A stretch of DNA of 43,440 nucleotides from an uncultured Rikenella sp. (GCF_910577125.1 NZ_CAJTMN010000008.1:1-43440), one strand, 5' to 3'; counted from the stretch's first letter, positions 7,576 to 16,271 are shown. The notes: a model not told the origin generated them from the letters alone. A program made the numbers and translations.

Positions 7576-10278
7576 TTAGCCTTTATCCCAATATGAAATC
7601 AAAGCTGCAATACTTGCTGCAAGAGTATCTGCTGAAAGAGGTTTACCTACTTGGTCATATATTTTATTCACCCACGGACGGAAAGCGTATGCTAACGCGG
7701 CTGCCGAGGCATAGTTGGGCGACAGTCCATAAGGAGGCTGCGTCAATGCATCGAAACGCACAGTAAAGTCAAATAGTTCTGAGGTCTTTCCGTGACTGAT
7801 GAAATTCTTGATAGTACTGTTTATAAAATCATAGACCTTTCTGAGCGGATGATTCTCAGACCCTGGTTTCCATTCAAGATTGTCCTCCACTGCATCCTGT
7901 AGGAGATACTGAACGGGGCGCATTACAGCGTTAAGGTTAAGAATCTCTTGCTTGTTAGTGCCGAAGATGAAACTGCGAATCATTTCCTTGGAGACCTGAG
8001 GTTTCCAGAAGGTCGCAGGTGATTTCTTGCGCAGAAAGTCTACAGCATCAGGGCCAGCGGTGAATATCTTCGGCGCAACTTCATCGTTAAGGGTAGAAGC
8101 TATATGCTTTGCAGAAGCCGGAATTTCCGTTCCATTGAAATAAATGGTGACATTACCACGCAAGGCTTCATCAATCCAGGTCTTAATTGTGCCAAAAGCA
8201 TCCTTGCGATGTTTGTCAGCCTGGTCCATGAAATTGTGCTTACTTGCAGCTCCTGCGCTGGCCATATATTCTATGAACCGTCGGTAGTTGTTAGTTCCAA
8301 GGACTGTATCGAATACAATATATACAATGTCGCACAGTTCTTTGTCCTGCTCGATGTCGGCGTTCCATTTCTCGGTGTATGTACGAAGCTCCGCCAATTC
8401 ACTATTGTCACGAGCTAAGAGAAGGGCAAGATAGAGGTCGCTTTTCTTTATTTCGCGCTTCTTTGTCTTGATACGGTTCTTGACTACTGACTCGTTTGTA
8501 TCTTTGGAGAAGAAGTTAAACGAGACAGGACGGATAGTCATTTTGGTTGCTTTGCAGATGGCATCTTCTGCCGTTGTTCCGAGATTAAGAATCGCTGAAG
8601 TATATTGATAATCGCCGTTAGTCAGCTTTTCTTTAAGCTCCTCGACTTCGTGGCTTGGGAGAGCTGCGAACTGAACGGAGTAAAGTCCATCTGGAGAACG
8701 CTGGATAACACCATCATTGACCCATTCAAGTGCTGTATCAAGCGCAAGTTCATATTTAGTTCCTTCAAAGAGTGCCCGCAGATTTTCTTCCGATGGGACG
8801 ACATTAGGGTCGGGACTCTCGTTTTTATTAGACGCGATGTTGTTGAAAGCGTTGAGCAAAAGCAGAGACTTGAATACTGCGAAGGCCGCATCTCCAGCAT
8901 GTTCTGCGCGGTGTTGGAAGGTGTGAAAACGTTCAAGTACAACACCATAATTTAGCGGGTCTTCCTGAAGAGCCGAAAGAACGTGATCCCAAAGATAGTC
9001 CGCTGTGATAGTATCTCGGTTGGCATAGGCGATTTCGTCATCGAAAAAGTCTCGTATTGCTTGATTATCTCCAAGGAATTCAAATACAGAACGGCTTGAA
9101 GAACCTACGGTAGTTGCGTAGTATGTAGCGAGATTGGCAGTTCCTGGATGCAATGGGAACAGATTCAGAAGGTCTTTCCTTGTAGCTTCGTGGTCATTAC
9201 TCTTGGCTGTATAACGAGTTATAAGGTCGGGGTGCTGAGCGAAGAATGTTTCGCGGTGAGCGTTATGCAACATCTCATCCTGAACCTCAAACTTGCGCGA
9301 CATAATGGTAAATGCCGACACTGGTTCCATGTTATACTTCATGCGATGGTAGCGGCCATCTGTCTGCCTGGTCGTCTCCGCTCCAAGTTTATCAAAGGCT
9401 GAGGGGTGCGAGATAAGGAAAATGAAAGTGTCGTTTTCAGTATCAGCAAACCTCTGAGCTATTCCCTGCAATGCTTTTAGGATGGAGATGCCAACAGTGT
9501 CGTTCATGACATCGGTAAACTCATCCCACATTATTAGAAGACCAGTGAAGCCTGAATTGGTTTCGCGGAGTTTCTTCTGAACGTCTGCGAGCCAATTTTC
9601 AATACTTGCTTGGTCAATAATAATCATTATATTGGCTTCGCGCAAAGCTTCACGGCACTTCTTCAACGTACCCGAATCTTTGATAGCAAGCTTCTGAATG
9701 AGCATTGTTCGGTCGGAAACTGTCGATGCGAGTTCATCGTTTCGGGCGATGAGGTCATTCCAAATTATTTCGTTCTCCTTAATATGGGTAATCAGGCAAT
9801 CATAGTCCGTATCTACTTCCAGTTCAATATCTTCGTTGTTAAGTGCTTCAACGACTCGTGTCTGGAGCAGCGGTGCCAATTCAGAGACATGCGTGAGGTT
9901 ACAGAGCGAATTAAGTCTTATAGGCAAAAGACGTTTTGTTTGACGAATGTTATAGATACCGTTGCGCCAAAAATCGAATTTTGCCTCTTTGTATTCGTAG
10001 TTGACCCAATCGGTAATCGATTCAACAGGGTCTCCCAGTAAGTGCGAAATAACGGATGCGGCATGGCTTTTGCCGGTGCCGTAAGTACCGTTAATCCAAA
10101 AAGACTTGTGGGTGTCAATGTTGGTGCCTCTTACCGCATTGATAATAGTTTTGAATACATCGTTGAATTGCTGATTGGGGATAAAGGTTTCCCAATCTCG
10201 TTCCTTTTCTTGCTCTATATCATAAGCGCCTTTACCGGGGCGGATTTGTATGATGTCTGAGTATTTTGTCGCTGCCAT
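7576..10278 (-). CDS. brxC: BrxC/PglY-type large P-loop ATPase, N-terminal 900 residues
   Basis: The 900-aa product opens with YSDIIQIRPGKGAYDIEQEK and carries a Walker A GTYGTGKS at residues 64-71. A Walker B-like GLLIMWDEFTDV lies near residue 245, and an LISHPSAFDKLG stretch (sensor-like) follows. This is the pattern of the BrxC/PglY family of BREX P-loop proteins. These ATPases are essential to BREX; their exact action on DNA is unknown. The family is normally about 1200 aa, and here the frame stops at TAA 7576-7578 although homologous-looking sequence continues in frame to 6769. ATG 10276-10278 lies 45 bp after brxP. Loss of the C-terminal quarter could inactivate the system. Confidence 0.88.
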   Translation of the reverse strand: MAATKYSDIIQIRPGKGAYDIEQEKERDWETFIPNQQFNDVFKTIINAVRGTNIDTHKSFWINGTYGTGKSHAASVISHLLGDPVESITDWVNYEYKEAKFDFWRNGIYNIRQTKRLLPIRLNSLCNLTHVSELAPLLQTRVVEALNNEDIELEVDTDYDCLITHIKENEIIWNDLIARNDELASTVSDRTMLIQKLAIKDSGTLKKCREALREANIMIIIDQASIENWLADVQKKLRETNSGFTGLLIMWDEFTDVMNDTVGISILKALQGIAQRFADTENDTFIFLISHPSAFDKLGAETTRQTDGRYHRMKYNMEPVSAFTIMSRKFEVQDEMLHNAHRETFFAQHPDLITRYTAKSNDHEATRKDLLNLFPLHPGTANLATYYATTVGSSSRSVFEFLGDNQAIRDFFDDEIAYANRDTITADYLWDHVLSALQEDPLNYGVVLERFHTFQHRAEHAGDAAFAVFKSLLLLNAFNNIASNKNESPDPNVVPSEENLRALFEGTKYELALDTALEWVNDGVIQRSPDGLYSVQFAALPSHEVEELKEKLTNGDYQYTSAILNLGTTAEDAICKATKMTIRPVSFNFFSKDTNESVVKNRIKTKKREIKKSDLYLALLLARDNSELAELRTYTEKWNADIEQDKELCDIVYIVFDTVLGTNNYRRFIEYMASAGAASKHNFMDQADKHRKDAFGTIKTWIDEALRGNVTIYFNGTEIPASAKHIASTLNDEVAPKIFTAGPDAVDFLRKKSPATFWKPQVSKEMIRSFIFGTNKQEILNLNAVMRPVQYLLQDAVEDNLEWKPGSENHPLRKVYDFINSTIKNFISHGKTSELFDFTVRFDALTQPPYGLSPNYASAAALAYAFRPWVNKIYDQVGKPLSADTLAASIAALISYWDKG

Positions 10279-10323
10279 GGAGATTTTGAAGTTGATTGGT
10301 AGTAGATAGAGGTAAGATAGCTC

Positions 10324-12831
10324 TTATTCAGTTACTTCCTGTAATGCCTGTAATGGACTTAAGTTTTCCACCAATGTAATGTGGTCAAGTCCCATGTTAA
10401 GTTCCGCAGTAAGAACTCGATTTGTTGAGACCGAGAGCGCGCGTAGGTTCTTAGAAAGCTCGTTCTTTGATATACCAAACTCTTTGTAAGTTCCCTGTGG
10501 TTCATTGGGATTATACAAATCCGATAGACGGAACATGGTGGTTTCTTTCTTCTCACCATATTTGTATAGCGAATAAACTATTCCCTCCAAAGAAACGCCA
10601 TCATATATATTCCTTTTGAATACTTTACTTTTGCCGTTTTCGGATTCAAAAATTTGAAAATCAGTTCCTATTGGAGAATATTTGAAAACTTGCAGAAGAG
10701 CTTGTAGAGCATAGGAAATTGAACTTTTTGCAAATGCTCCATTATAGTATTCTTGGATTTTGCATTCAAGTTCTTCACGAGAAATCGCTTTGTCGACTTC
10801 GATTTCATTCTCAAACCAATTCATTAACGCATTGTTGTAACATAGGTTGATGTATATGATTTCCCAAACTAAATCGCGGAAGTCGGTGTATTTCTCACTG
10901 CAAAACTCTCCTAAAGGCGTCAACTTATTCTTGACGTCTATAAGTTCAGCGTCTTTTAACCAAGCCTTAAAACTCGGAACTTGCTTTACACCGAGAGAAT
11001 TGTCATTCCAAAAGGAGTCGGGGTCACATAAAAACTCGTCAACCCAGGTTTCCTGAATACCAAAAGTCCCATAAGATGAGATTTTAGAGTTGTTATTTAG
11101 ATTTCCCATTGTTGTAACTAAGGAGTCTGCTACAATACATCCATGCTGATGAAAATCTACGCATTTCAAACAGTGGATGCACTTCGTCGTGTCAATACTA
11201 ATTTTAGGGTAAACGGATAATGCACCTGTTGGACACTCTATCTCACAAGCTTCGCAATTAATGCAGTATGCTGCTTTATGAGTTATCCTGCGGAGCATAT
11301 ACCGTAGCTTTATGTTATTCCCATCTTGAACCTTGAAAACATTCTTATTTCCTTTGCGCTCAATCTGGAATTTGAAAGTCTCTTTACCAAAGGTGAAGTA
11401 TCCTTCTGCCTTGGTTTCAGTTTGTTTAATCTTGATGTCTCCAATTGTAGGGAGCCAAACTAATATATCCTTTTTCCCGTTGGTGGTTTCGCAAATAAAC
11501 TCGTGATTGGAAGACTTTATTTGAACCAAAGTTTTATTACCAATGTTTGTTCCGCTTGACCTAAGTTTCCAATAGCGTTCTGAAATATATTCAAGTGCAT
11601 TTGGAATTTTTCGTTCTCGAACTATGGCTTCTATTTTAGATAGGAACGGCTTTAACGCAATAGGATAAACTTTGTTTACAATCATATCATCCCACGGAGA
11701 TCCAAAAGGACAGAAAATACATCCTACGCGAGGCTTACCAATTCGATACGCTTCATTGATAGGTAAATTGTGAAGCAATAAATACATAAATACTTCAGTA
11801 GTGTTCCAATCAAAAATAGGACGAGCATTGATGACAAAAGAGTGCTTAACCCCTTTACCTATACGATTATAACTGCTTCGGCGTACAGATTCTTCCATGC
11901 GCACTCCTTCAAAAGCAAGCACACGAGCCTGTTTGTTGCCCTCGACTTTGAGGGAACGGTAAAGGGGGGCTGTCTTCATCACGGAACAACACCAACGATG
12001 TGTGTCGCTGGGAGTGCCTATTTTGTCCCAGTAGTTGAGGACAGATTCGTGATTGTGTGTGGTAGAGAATTTTAGAGCCGGAAAACGCTCGTTATAAAAT
12101 CGCTTGACATCTTCGTAGAGGTCAAGCGACGGTGGGAGTTCATAACCGGTATCGGAGTATATAACCTCGAACTCTGTGGGTGGAATGGCGCGGGTTACAA
12201 GGTCGAGCACAACCTGCGAGTCTTTGCCGCCAGAGAAAGAGGCAATAAAACGGTCGATGCGCGTTAAAAGCAGAACACGCTTGCCTTCTTCCTTAGCAAC
12301 GTCAAGGGGAACGACATCGAAACTGTCGCAGTCTTCTTTGACTACGGCCATTTTCTGCTTAGTCTTCTTTTCTACCTTAGCAGCCAAAGCTTCAAAGTCG
12401 ATGCCTTGGTTAGCCTTGATAGCATCGTGAGCCTTGTTGACACCGGCATAAGCGACGTAAGTGTCACGAATGAATGCGATGGCCTCACTTTCGATGAGAA
12501 ACATCGGATCGGAATTACGACGGAGCATTTCTTCTACATCAACAGGCTGCAACTCCATCGGTTTAACATTAGAGGCCCAAACAACAGTGGGGGCCTCGTA
12601 GATATTGGCACCCTTAACTTCAAACAGCATCTGGCCTTTATACCAGTATTGCTTATTGACAGCCCACATAATGGGTTCTTTGCAACGTGGATATTTCCAG
12701 CCGGACTTGTCAAGTCCAATCAAATCAAGTTCTTCAAACCAAACAGGACGTGGAGACACGCCCAAGACATCAGTCGTCTCGGAAGTCAGGAGCACACCTC
12801 CAGTTTCTATGTCCCATTTAATTCTGTGCAT
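10324..12831 (-). CDS. brxP: BrxP, PAPS-reductase-family protein of type 4 BREX with a ferredoxin domain
   Basis: This 835-aa protein begins with ~190 residues not seen in ordinary PAPS reductases. The ATP-pyrophosphatase P-loop SFSGGKDSQ (SGGKDS at 200-205) follows, then YSDTGYELPP, the Cys motif HRWCCSVMK and CIFCPFGSPW. A 2x[4Fe-4S] ferredoxin-like domain lies near residues 520-560 (CINCEACEIECP, CIHCLKCVDFHQHGC). The last ~270 residues are unrecognised. DndC of the DNA phosphorothioation pathway belongs to the same superfamily, so sulfur chemistry is plausible but unproven. A PAPS-reductase gene together with brxC, pglZ and brxL is the defining content of type 4 BREX. It is the first gene of the operon, with a promoter just upstream. 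Confidence 0.88.
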   Translation of the reverse strand: MHRIKWDIETGGVLLTSETTDVLGVSPRPVWFEELDLIGLDKSGWKYPRCKEPIMWAVNKQYWYKGQMLFEVKGANIYEAPTVVWASNVKPMELQPVDVEEMLRRNSDPMFLIESEAIAFIRDTYVAYAGVNKAHDAIKANQGIDFEALAAKVEKKTKQKMAVVKEDCDSFDVVPLDVAKEEGKRVLLLTRIDRFIASFSGGKDSQVVLDLVTRAIPPTEFEVIYSDTGYELPPSLDLYEDVKRFYNERFPALKFSTTHNHESVLNYWDKIGTPSDTHRWCCSVMKTAPLYRSLKVEGNKQARVLAFEGVRMEESVRRSSYNRIGKGVKHSFVINARPIFDWNTTEVFMYLLLHNLPINEAYRIGKPRVGCIFCPFGSPWDDMIVNKVYPIALKPFLSKIEAIVRERKIPNALEYISERYWKLRSSGTNIGNKTLVQIKSSNHEFICETTNGKKDILVWLPTIGDIKIKQTETKAEGYFTFGKETFKFQIERKGNKNVFKVQDGNNIKLRYMLRRITHKAAYCINCEACEIECPTGALSVYPKISIDTTKCIHCLKCVDFHQHGCIVADSLVTTMGNLNNNSKISSYGTFGIQETWVDEFLCDPDSFWNDNSLGVKQVPSFKAWLKDAELIDVKNKLTPLGEFCSEKYTDFRDLVWEIIYINLCYNNALMNWFENEIEVDKAISREELECKIQEYYNGAFAKSSISYALQALLQVFKYSPIGTDFQIFESENGKSKVFKRNIYDGVSLEGIVYSLYKYGEKKETTMFRLSDLYNPNEPQGTYKEFGISKNELSKNLRALSVSTNRVLTAELNMGLDHITLVENLSPLQALQEVTE

Positions 12832-12882
12832 CTGTGATTATAATTATTTTTTTGATGAGGTAAAACATCGCAGAAATTAATG

Positions 12883-12890
12883 CAAAGTTA
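12883..12890 (-). promoter_or_regulatory. -7 element (TAACTTTG) of the BREX operon promoter
   Basis: On the minus strand TAACTTTG matches the Bacteroidetes TAnnTTTG -7 consensus, about 50 bp before the brxP ATG. A weak TTTA lies 18 nt further upstream at the -33 position. It is the only good match in this intergenic region on that strand. Confidence 0.65.
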
Positions 12891-13019
12891 CGGAAAAAAT
12901 CGGGGGTCTAAATAGCTTTTCTCAAAAAAACATGTCGTTACGAAGCACTATTCATCGCACAAATAGCATATTTACAGAAGAATGCAGTGACTTATCATCA
13001 ATAAATCGATAAAATTCAC

Positions 13020-13027
13020 TACCTTTG
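13020..13027 (+). promoter_or_regulatory. -7 element (TACCTTTG) upstream of the truncated rhuM-like gene
   Basis: TACCTTTG matches TAnnTTTG and lies 30 bp before the ATG at 13057. It faces away from the brxP promoter, so the 225-bp interval is a divergent regulatory region. Confidence 0.6.
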
Positions 13028-13056
13028 CTTCAAGAAATCAATCACTTCCACATAAG

Positions 13057-13401
13057 ATGACAGAAGAAACCAAAATAATACTCTATCAGGATAATGACGA
13101 GATAACTCGCGTATCCGTGCGCTTTGCTGATGAAGACTTATGGCTGACACAAAATCAGTTGGTAGAAATATACCAAACAAGTAAATCAAATGTAAGCGAG
13201 CATATTAAGCATATCTTTGAAGATGGAGAACTTAATAGGAATGTGGTTGTTCGGAATTTCCGAATAACCACTCAGCATGGAGCAATAGAAGGGAAAACAC
13301 AATCACGAGATGTTGCTCACTACAACCTTGATATGGTTATAGCCTTGGGCTATCATATGCAGTCTCAGGTGGCACCACTCACAAAATCGCTAATAATCTA
13401 A
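13057..13401 (+). pseudogene. RhuM family protein, truncated after the N-terminal domain
   Basis: The 114 residues are clearly the RhuM N-terminus: LWLTQNQLVEIYQTSKSNVS, EHIKHIFEDGELN, then a YNLDMVIALGYHMQSQVA segment. Family members run to roughly 300 aa or more and continue after QSQVA with a T-x-F-R-x-W region. Here the sequence changes to PLTKSLII and stops. The final codons lie inside the left arm of a perfect hairpin (13383-13423), so the gene appears to have been cut by a deletion or insertion that joined it to a terminator. Its own promoter is intact. A functional short form cannot be excluded. Confidence 0.7.
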
Positions 13402-13423
13402 CCTGTAGATTATTAGCGATTTT
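13383..13423 (+). terminator. Perfect 18-bp hairpin at the end of the rhuM fragment
   Basis: The arms AAAATCGCTAATAATCTA (13383-13400) and TAGATTATTAGCGATTTT (13406-13423) are fully complementary around a 5-nt loop. The A-rich left end and T-rich right end make it a bidirectional intrinsic terminator. The rhuM-like stop codon lies within it. Confidence 0.75.
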
Positions 13424-13554
13424 TCATTCAATCCAAATCGGCAGAGTTACCTATAATAGCAGCATTCTGAACTCAACTAAACGGTACTCAACTAACCAGA
13501 ATGAATCGAAACTGGATTCTTTAACATTTTATACGCTTAGTATTTTAGACCAAA

Positions 13555-13986
13555 ATGTATCGCAAGGAAATTAAGGCTTATGCTCAAGAAATTAACCGAC
13601 AAAGGATGTCTGTTATTAGTAAGAATAAACATAAGTACTCGAAATTTTGGGATTATCCAGCATGCATATCTATATGTTACGGACTTAATAAGAAGAAGAG
13701 AAAGAGGAAAGGTTTTGCGAAAGGCTATTCTCATCGACCCGAGGGTACACGGTGGGCTACACCATTAGAACGTAAATTATCATCTATCGGGTCGATAGGA
13801 CATCCTACAAAATATTGTGATAATATTTTAGGCAACTGCGCTGAACAACACTCAGCTAACAATTATATGAATCAATATCACGAACTCTGCTTATCCAATC
13901 TATATTTTTCACCTACAATTAGACCAAGAACAGGACAAGTTATAGACGCTTGTAGCAATTGCAAATACATATTCCCCAATATATAA
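13555..13986 (+). CDS. Small deaminase-superfamily protein, probable toxin domain
   Basis: The 143-aa protein has the zinc-dependent deaminase signature: GNCAEQHSANN (Cys95, catalytic-type Glu97) followed by IRPRTGQVIDACSNCKYIF (Cys133, Cys136). This C-A-E ... C-x-x-C order, with the RPRTG segment before it, resembles YwqJ-like and related bacterial toxin deaminases used in polymorphic toxins. The first 90 residues are basic (KKKRKRKGFAKG) and may be the rest of the domain or a linker. No secretion or delivery domain is present. A TAG at 13546-13548 blocks any upstream extension, so it is either a free small toxin or the stranded tip of a larger one. The following gene starts 5 bp after its stop. 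Nucleic-acid or nucleotide deamination is the family activity; the substrate here is unknown. Confidence 0.72.
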   Translation: MYRKEIKAYAQEINRQRMSVISKNKHKYSKFWDYPACISICYGLNKKKRKRKGFAKGYSHRPEGTRWATPLERKLSSIGSIGHPTKYCDNILGNCAEQHSANNYMNQYHELCLSNLYFSPTIRPRTGQVIDACSNCKYIFPNI

Positions 13987-13991
13987 TAGTT

Positions 13992-14468
13992 ATGGCACAA
14001 TACCCTGAATCATATCTTCTCTCAAAAGACATAGATTGGTTTTTCAAAATTAACAACCAATATATTCATGTTGCGTCAGCCGGAGGAAGACTTCCTGCAA
14101 TTATTAATGACAGAGAAAAACTTAGACAAATTCAATATCAGGTCTATAATTCGCCATATATTTTTTCAGCAGAGGATATACGCATCAATCAAGACTTCAT
14201 TAGACAACTATTATCTCCGCAACTTAATGATGATCCTCAATTATATGACACCTATGTCGAATCCTTTATCAACTTCGATAGAAAAGGATTTATATCATGT
14301 GATAGGACTGATATTAAAAACGATACGAGTGACACCTACCATGTTGTTTGTGTACCACCATCATTTGACAGGGGCTTACAGATTGAGAATATACCCATAA
14401 TTACAAATCCGAATTGCCAACTTGACATTAATTCGACTGACATTAAATTCTTAGAAATAGTTAAGTAA
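13992..14468 (+). CDS. Putative immunity protein for the adjacent deaminase
   Basis: The 158-aa product starts at ATG 13992-13994, 5 bp after the deaminase stop; a TTG 33 bp upstream is a less likely start. It has no signal peptide or membrane segment. Its sequence (AQYPESYLLSKDIDWFFKIN, FINFDRKGFISCDRTD) is not one I recognise. A small soluble protein encoded immediately after a toxin-type deaminase is the usual arrangement for immunity genes of polymorphic toxins, which is the only basis for this call. The gene is AT-rich like its partner and unlike the core genome. Confidence 0.5.
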   Translation: MAQYPESYLLSKDIDWFFKINNQYIHVASAGGRLPAIINDREKLRQIQYQVYNSPYIFSAEDIRINQDFIRQLLSPQLNDDPQLYDTYVESFINFDRKGFISCDRTDIKNDTSDTYHVVCVPPSFDRGLQIENIPIITNPNCQLDINSTDIKFLEIVK

Positions 14469-14644
14469 TCAGCATACTTTACATAACCATGCAACTATGT
14501 AAACATAGACAATTCCAATTGAATAACTTCAAAATCAGACGTTCACATAAAAATGTAGACGCTTTTTTGTGCTAAAAAAACTGGTTTTCGTGGCTTTTGA
14601 CACCCAAAATTAAACCGGGAGTTAAACCAAGCCTCACACCACAC

Positions 14645-14682
14645 AAAATCGGCCTGATAACATAAATTATCAGACCGATTTT
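14645..14682 (+). terminator. Hairpin terminator at the right edge of the accessory region
   Basis: The arms AAAATCGGCCTGATAA (14645-14660) and TTATCAGACCGATTTT (14667-14682) pair with one mismatch around a 6-nt loop. It has A-rich and T-rich flanks and could stop transcription in both directions. GC content rises abruptly just to the right. Confidence 0.65.
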
Positions 14683-14715
14683 ATCTCGAGAAAAAATTGC
14701 GGTCGCATATTTCCT

Positions 14716-14916
14716 CCGCCCCGGGCTTCCGCGACGCAGGACACAACCAACATAATGGAGCACTGATGGTTGTCGGCAACTACGGGTACAGTTGGTCGGC
14801 TGCGTTTAACGACACCTGTGCCATGAGTTTGGCATTCCACACGACGGTGCTCAAGCTCAGCAGTGCGAATCCTCGCGCCTGCGGTTTTCAGTTGCGTTGC
14901 CTCTCGGAATAAACGG
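14716..14916 (+). repeat. FISUMP-like C-terminal cassette 1
   Basis: The cassette opens with CCGCCCCGGGCTTCCGCG and closes with CTCTCGGAATAAACGG. It encodes one open frame, from APGFRDAGHN through VVGNYGYSWSAAF to ACGFQLRCLSE and stop. That resembles the last ~65 residues of FISUMP (Fibrobacter succinogenes major paralogous) proteins: G-x-x-G-x-x-W-S, then L-x-F, then R-A-x-G and R-C-L. No upstream domain, signal peptide or promoter is attached. Length is 201 bp. It lies between the accessory region and the 3' end of the DUF2851 gene, convergent to the latter. Confidence 0.75.
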
Positions 14917-14987
14917 AAGAGGCGCACGCGGTGCGCAAAAGGCCGGAATGATCCGAACACTCCTCGACACAACTATCACCCTCTCAC

Positions 14988-16271
14988 TTAACGCCCACTC
15001 CCGTTCAGCCCGCGCCACAGGCGAACCGCCCGCAGAACTCCGACCGGACACTCCGCACAGCGGCTCCGGGCACAATATTCCGTGCTCAACTGGATCAGGG
15101 CCTGCGAATCCGACGCACTCCGCGGCGTAAACACCGAAGACCAGGCCCGGGTATAGCGGTTCGACTCCGGCGCCACCTCGTCGTAAAGCGCCAGCGCCCG
15201 CTCCTGCAATCCCGTATCGCGGTTCGCACGCCCCAGAGCCGTCAGAAGCGGAATCACAAAGTTGATGATCCGCAAGTCCACCTTCTGAGCGCTCATCCCC
15301 GCCCGAGCCTCTCCGAAAAGTTCGCGCAATGCCGGCATCCCCTGCTGCGCCGCCTCCCGCACCCGTTCCGAGAGCTGTGTCTCCCGCGCCAGCAGCGCCG
15401 CCGCACGCAGCAGCATCGTCGACGGCAGCGACACCGGCCGGACTCCCGCTCCGGCCCACGACACGACCGGGCGCCGGAGCCCGTACTCCTTTTTGAGCGA
15501 CAGATAAATATCCTGCCACTGCCGGACAGCCGGATCGGCCTCGAACACCCCGTTCAGATAGCCCGACTGTCCCAACAGCAACGCCTCGGCCTGCCGCACG
15601 TCTCCTCCGCAGCGGACGAAACAACGCAGGGGAATCGATCGCGCCAAAGCCTCGTACGAGCGTTTCTGATCGCCCATCCCCAGCGAACGCAGGTAACAGA
15701 CATATGCCGTCTCGTCCCAATCGCCTCCCACGGCTGTCCGCAGCCGTTCGATCTCGGCCGTCTTGCGCCGCAACCGATCCGCCAGCAGCCGCGACACGAT
15801 CTGTCCCTGTTCCACCCCGGCCAGACGGCCGAAAAACTCGGCACACACTCCTCCCCCACCCGCTGCGGCCGTTTCGAGCGAATCGGCGTACCACCCGTTC
15901 AGCTCCTCCGACGGTTGCAGCACAAGGGTCGTCACCTCCCGACCGCCCCGCACCAGGATACGGTCGCGATCGCCCACCACGTGGAAAGCCACGCCGTCGA
16001 AGGCCGGATCGGTCATCCGGCCCTCGTCGCGCCACTGCGAAGCACGGCTATCCACCCGCACCGCCCCGTACAACGTCGTCGGGCCGACCCGAACGGCGGC
16101 CTGTACGAAATCGGGCAGCGGGGTATCGGCCTCGGCGGCCGGTTCGGGCGCATACCCGGGATGTTCGACCATCGGTTCTCCGTCCGCTGCGGAGAGCGTC
16201 AACTGGTCGTCGCGGAAGAGGCGATGACCCCACACCAGTGCCAACAGGCCTCGTTTTTGATTCTCGGTCAT
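14988..16271 (-). CDS. DUF2851 family protein
   Basis: The 427-aa protein begins MTENQKRGLLALVWGHRLFR and ends with the Cys-containing stretch YCARSRCAECPVGVLRAVRL, both typical of the DUF2851 family, which is widespread in Bacteroidetes. The middle is helical and lacks recognisable catalytic motifs. No signal peptide or membrane segment is visible, so it is likely cytoplasmic. The function is unknown. It is monocistronic, divergent from yebC with its own -7 element at 16327-16334. Its 3' end faces cassette 1. Confidence 0.82.
   Translation of the reverse strand: MTENQKRGLLALVWGHRLFRDDQLTLSAADGEPMVEHPGYAPEPAAEADTPLPDFVQAAVRVGPTTLYGAVRVDSRASQWRDEGRMTDPAFDGVAFHVVGDRDRILVRGGREVTTLVLQPSEELNGWYADSLETAAAGGGGVCAEFFGRLAGVEQGQIVSRLLADRLRRKTAEIERLRTAVGGDWDETAYVCYLRSLGMGDQKRSYEALARSIPLRCFVRCGGDVRQAEALLLGQSGYLNGVFEADPAVRQWQDIYLSLKKEYGLRRPVVSWAGAGVRPVSLPSTMLLRAAALLARETQLSERVREAAQQGMPALRELFGEARAGMSAQKVDLRIINFVIPLLTALGRANRDTGLQERALALYDEVAPESNRYTRAWSSVFTPRSASDSQALIQLSTEYCARSRCAECPVGVLRAVRLWRGLNGSGR

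Noticed and set aside
429..7578. Alternative genetic code or stop-codon read-through
   Set aside because: The two interrupted genes use different stops (TAG and TAA), and both codons end many normal genes in the window, so recoding is unlikely; point mutation or sequencing error is simpler.
14640..14740. tRNA attachment site at the element's right end
   Set aside because: No cloverleaf or tRNA 3' end can be recognised near the junction.
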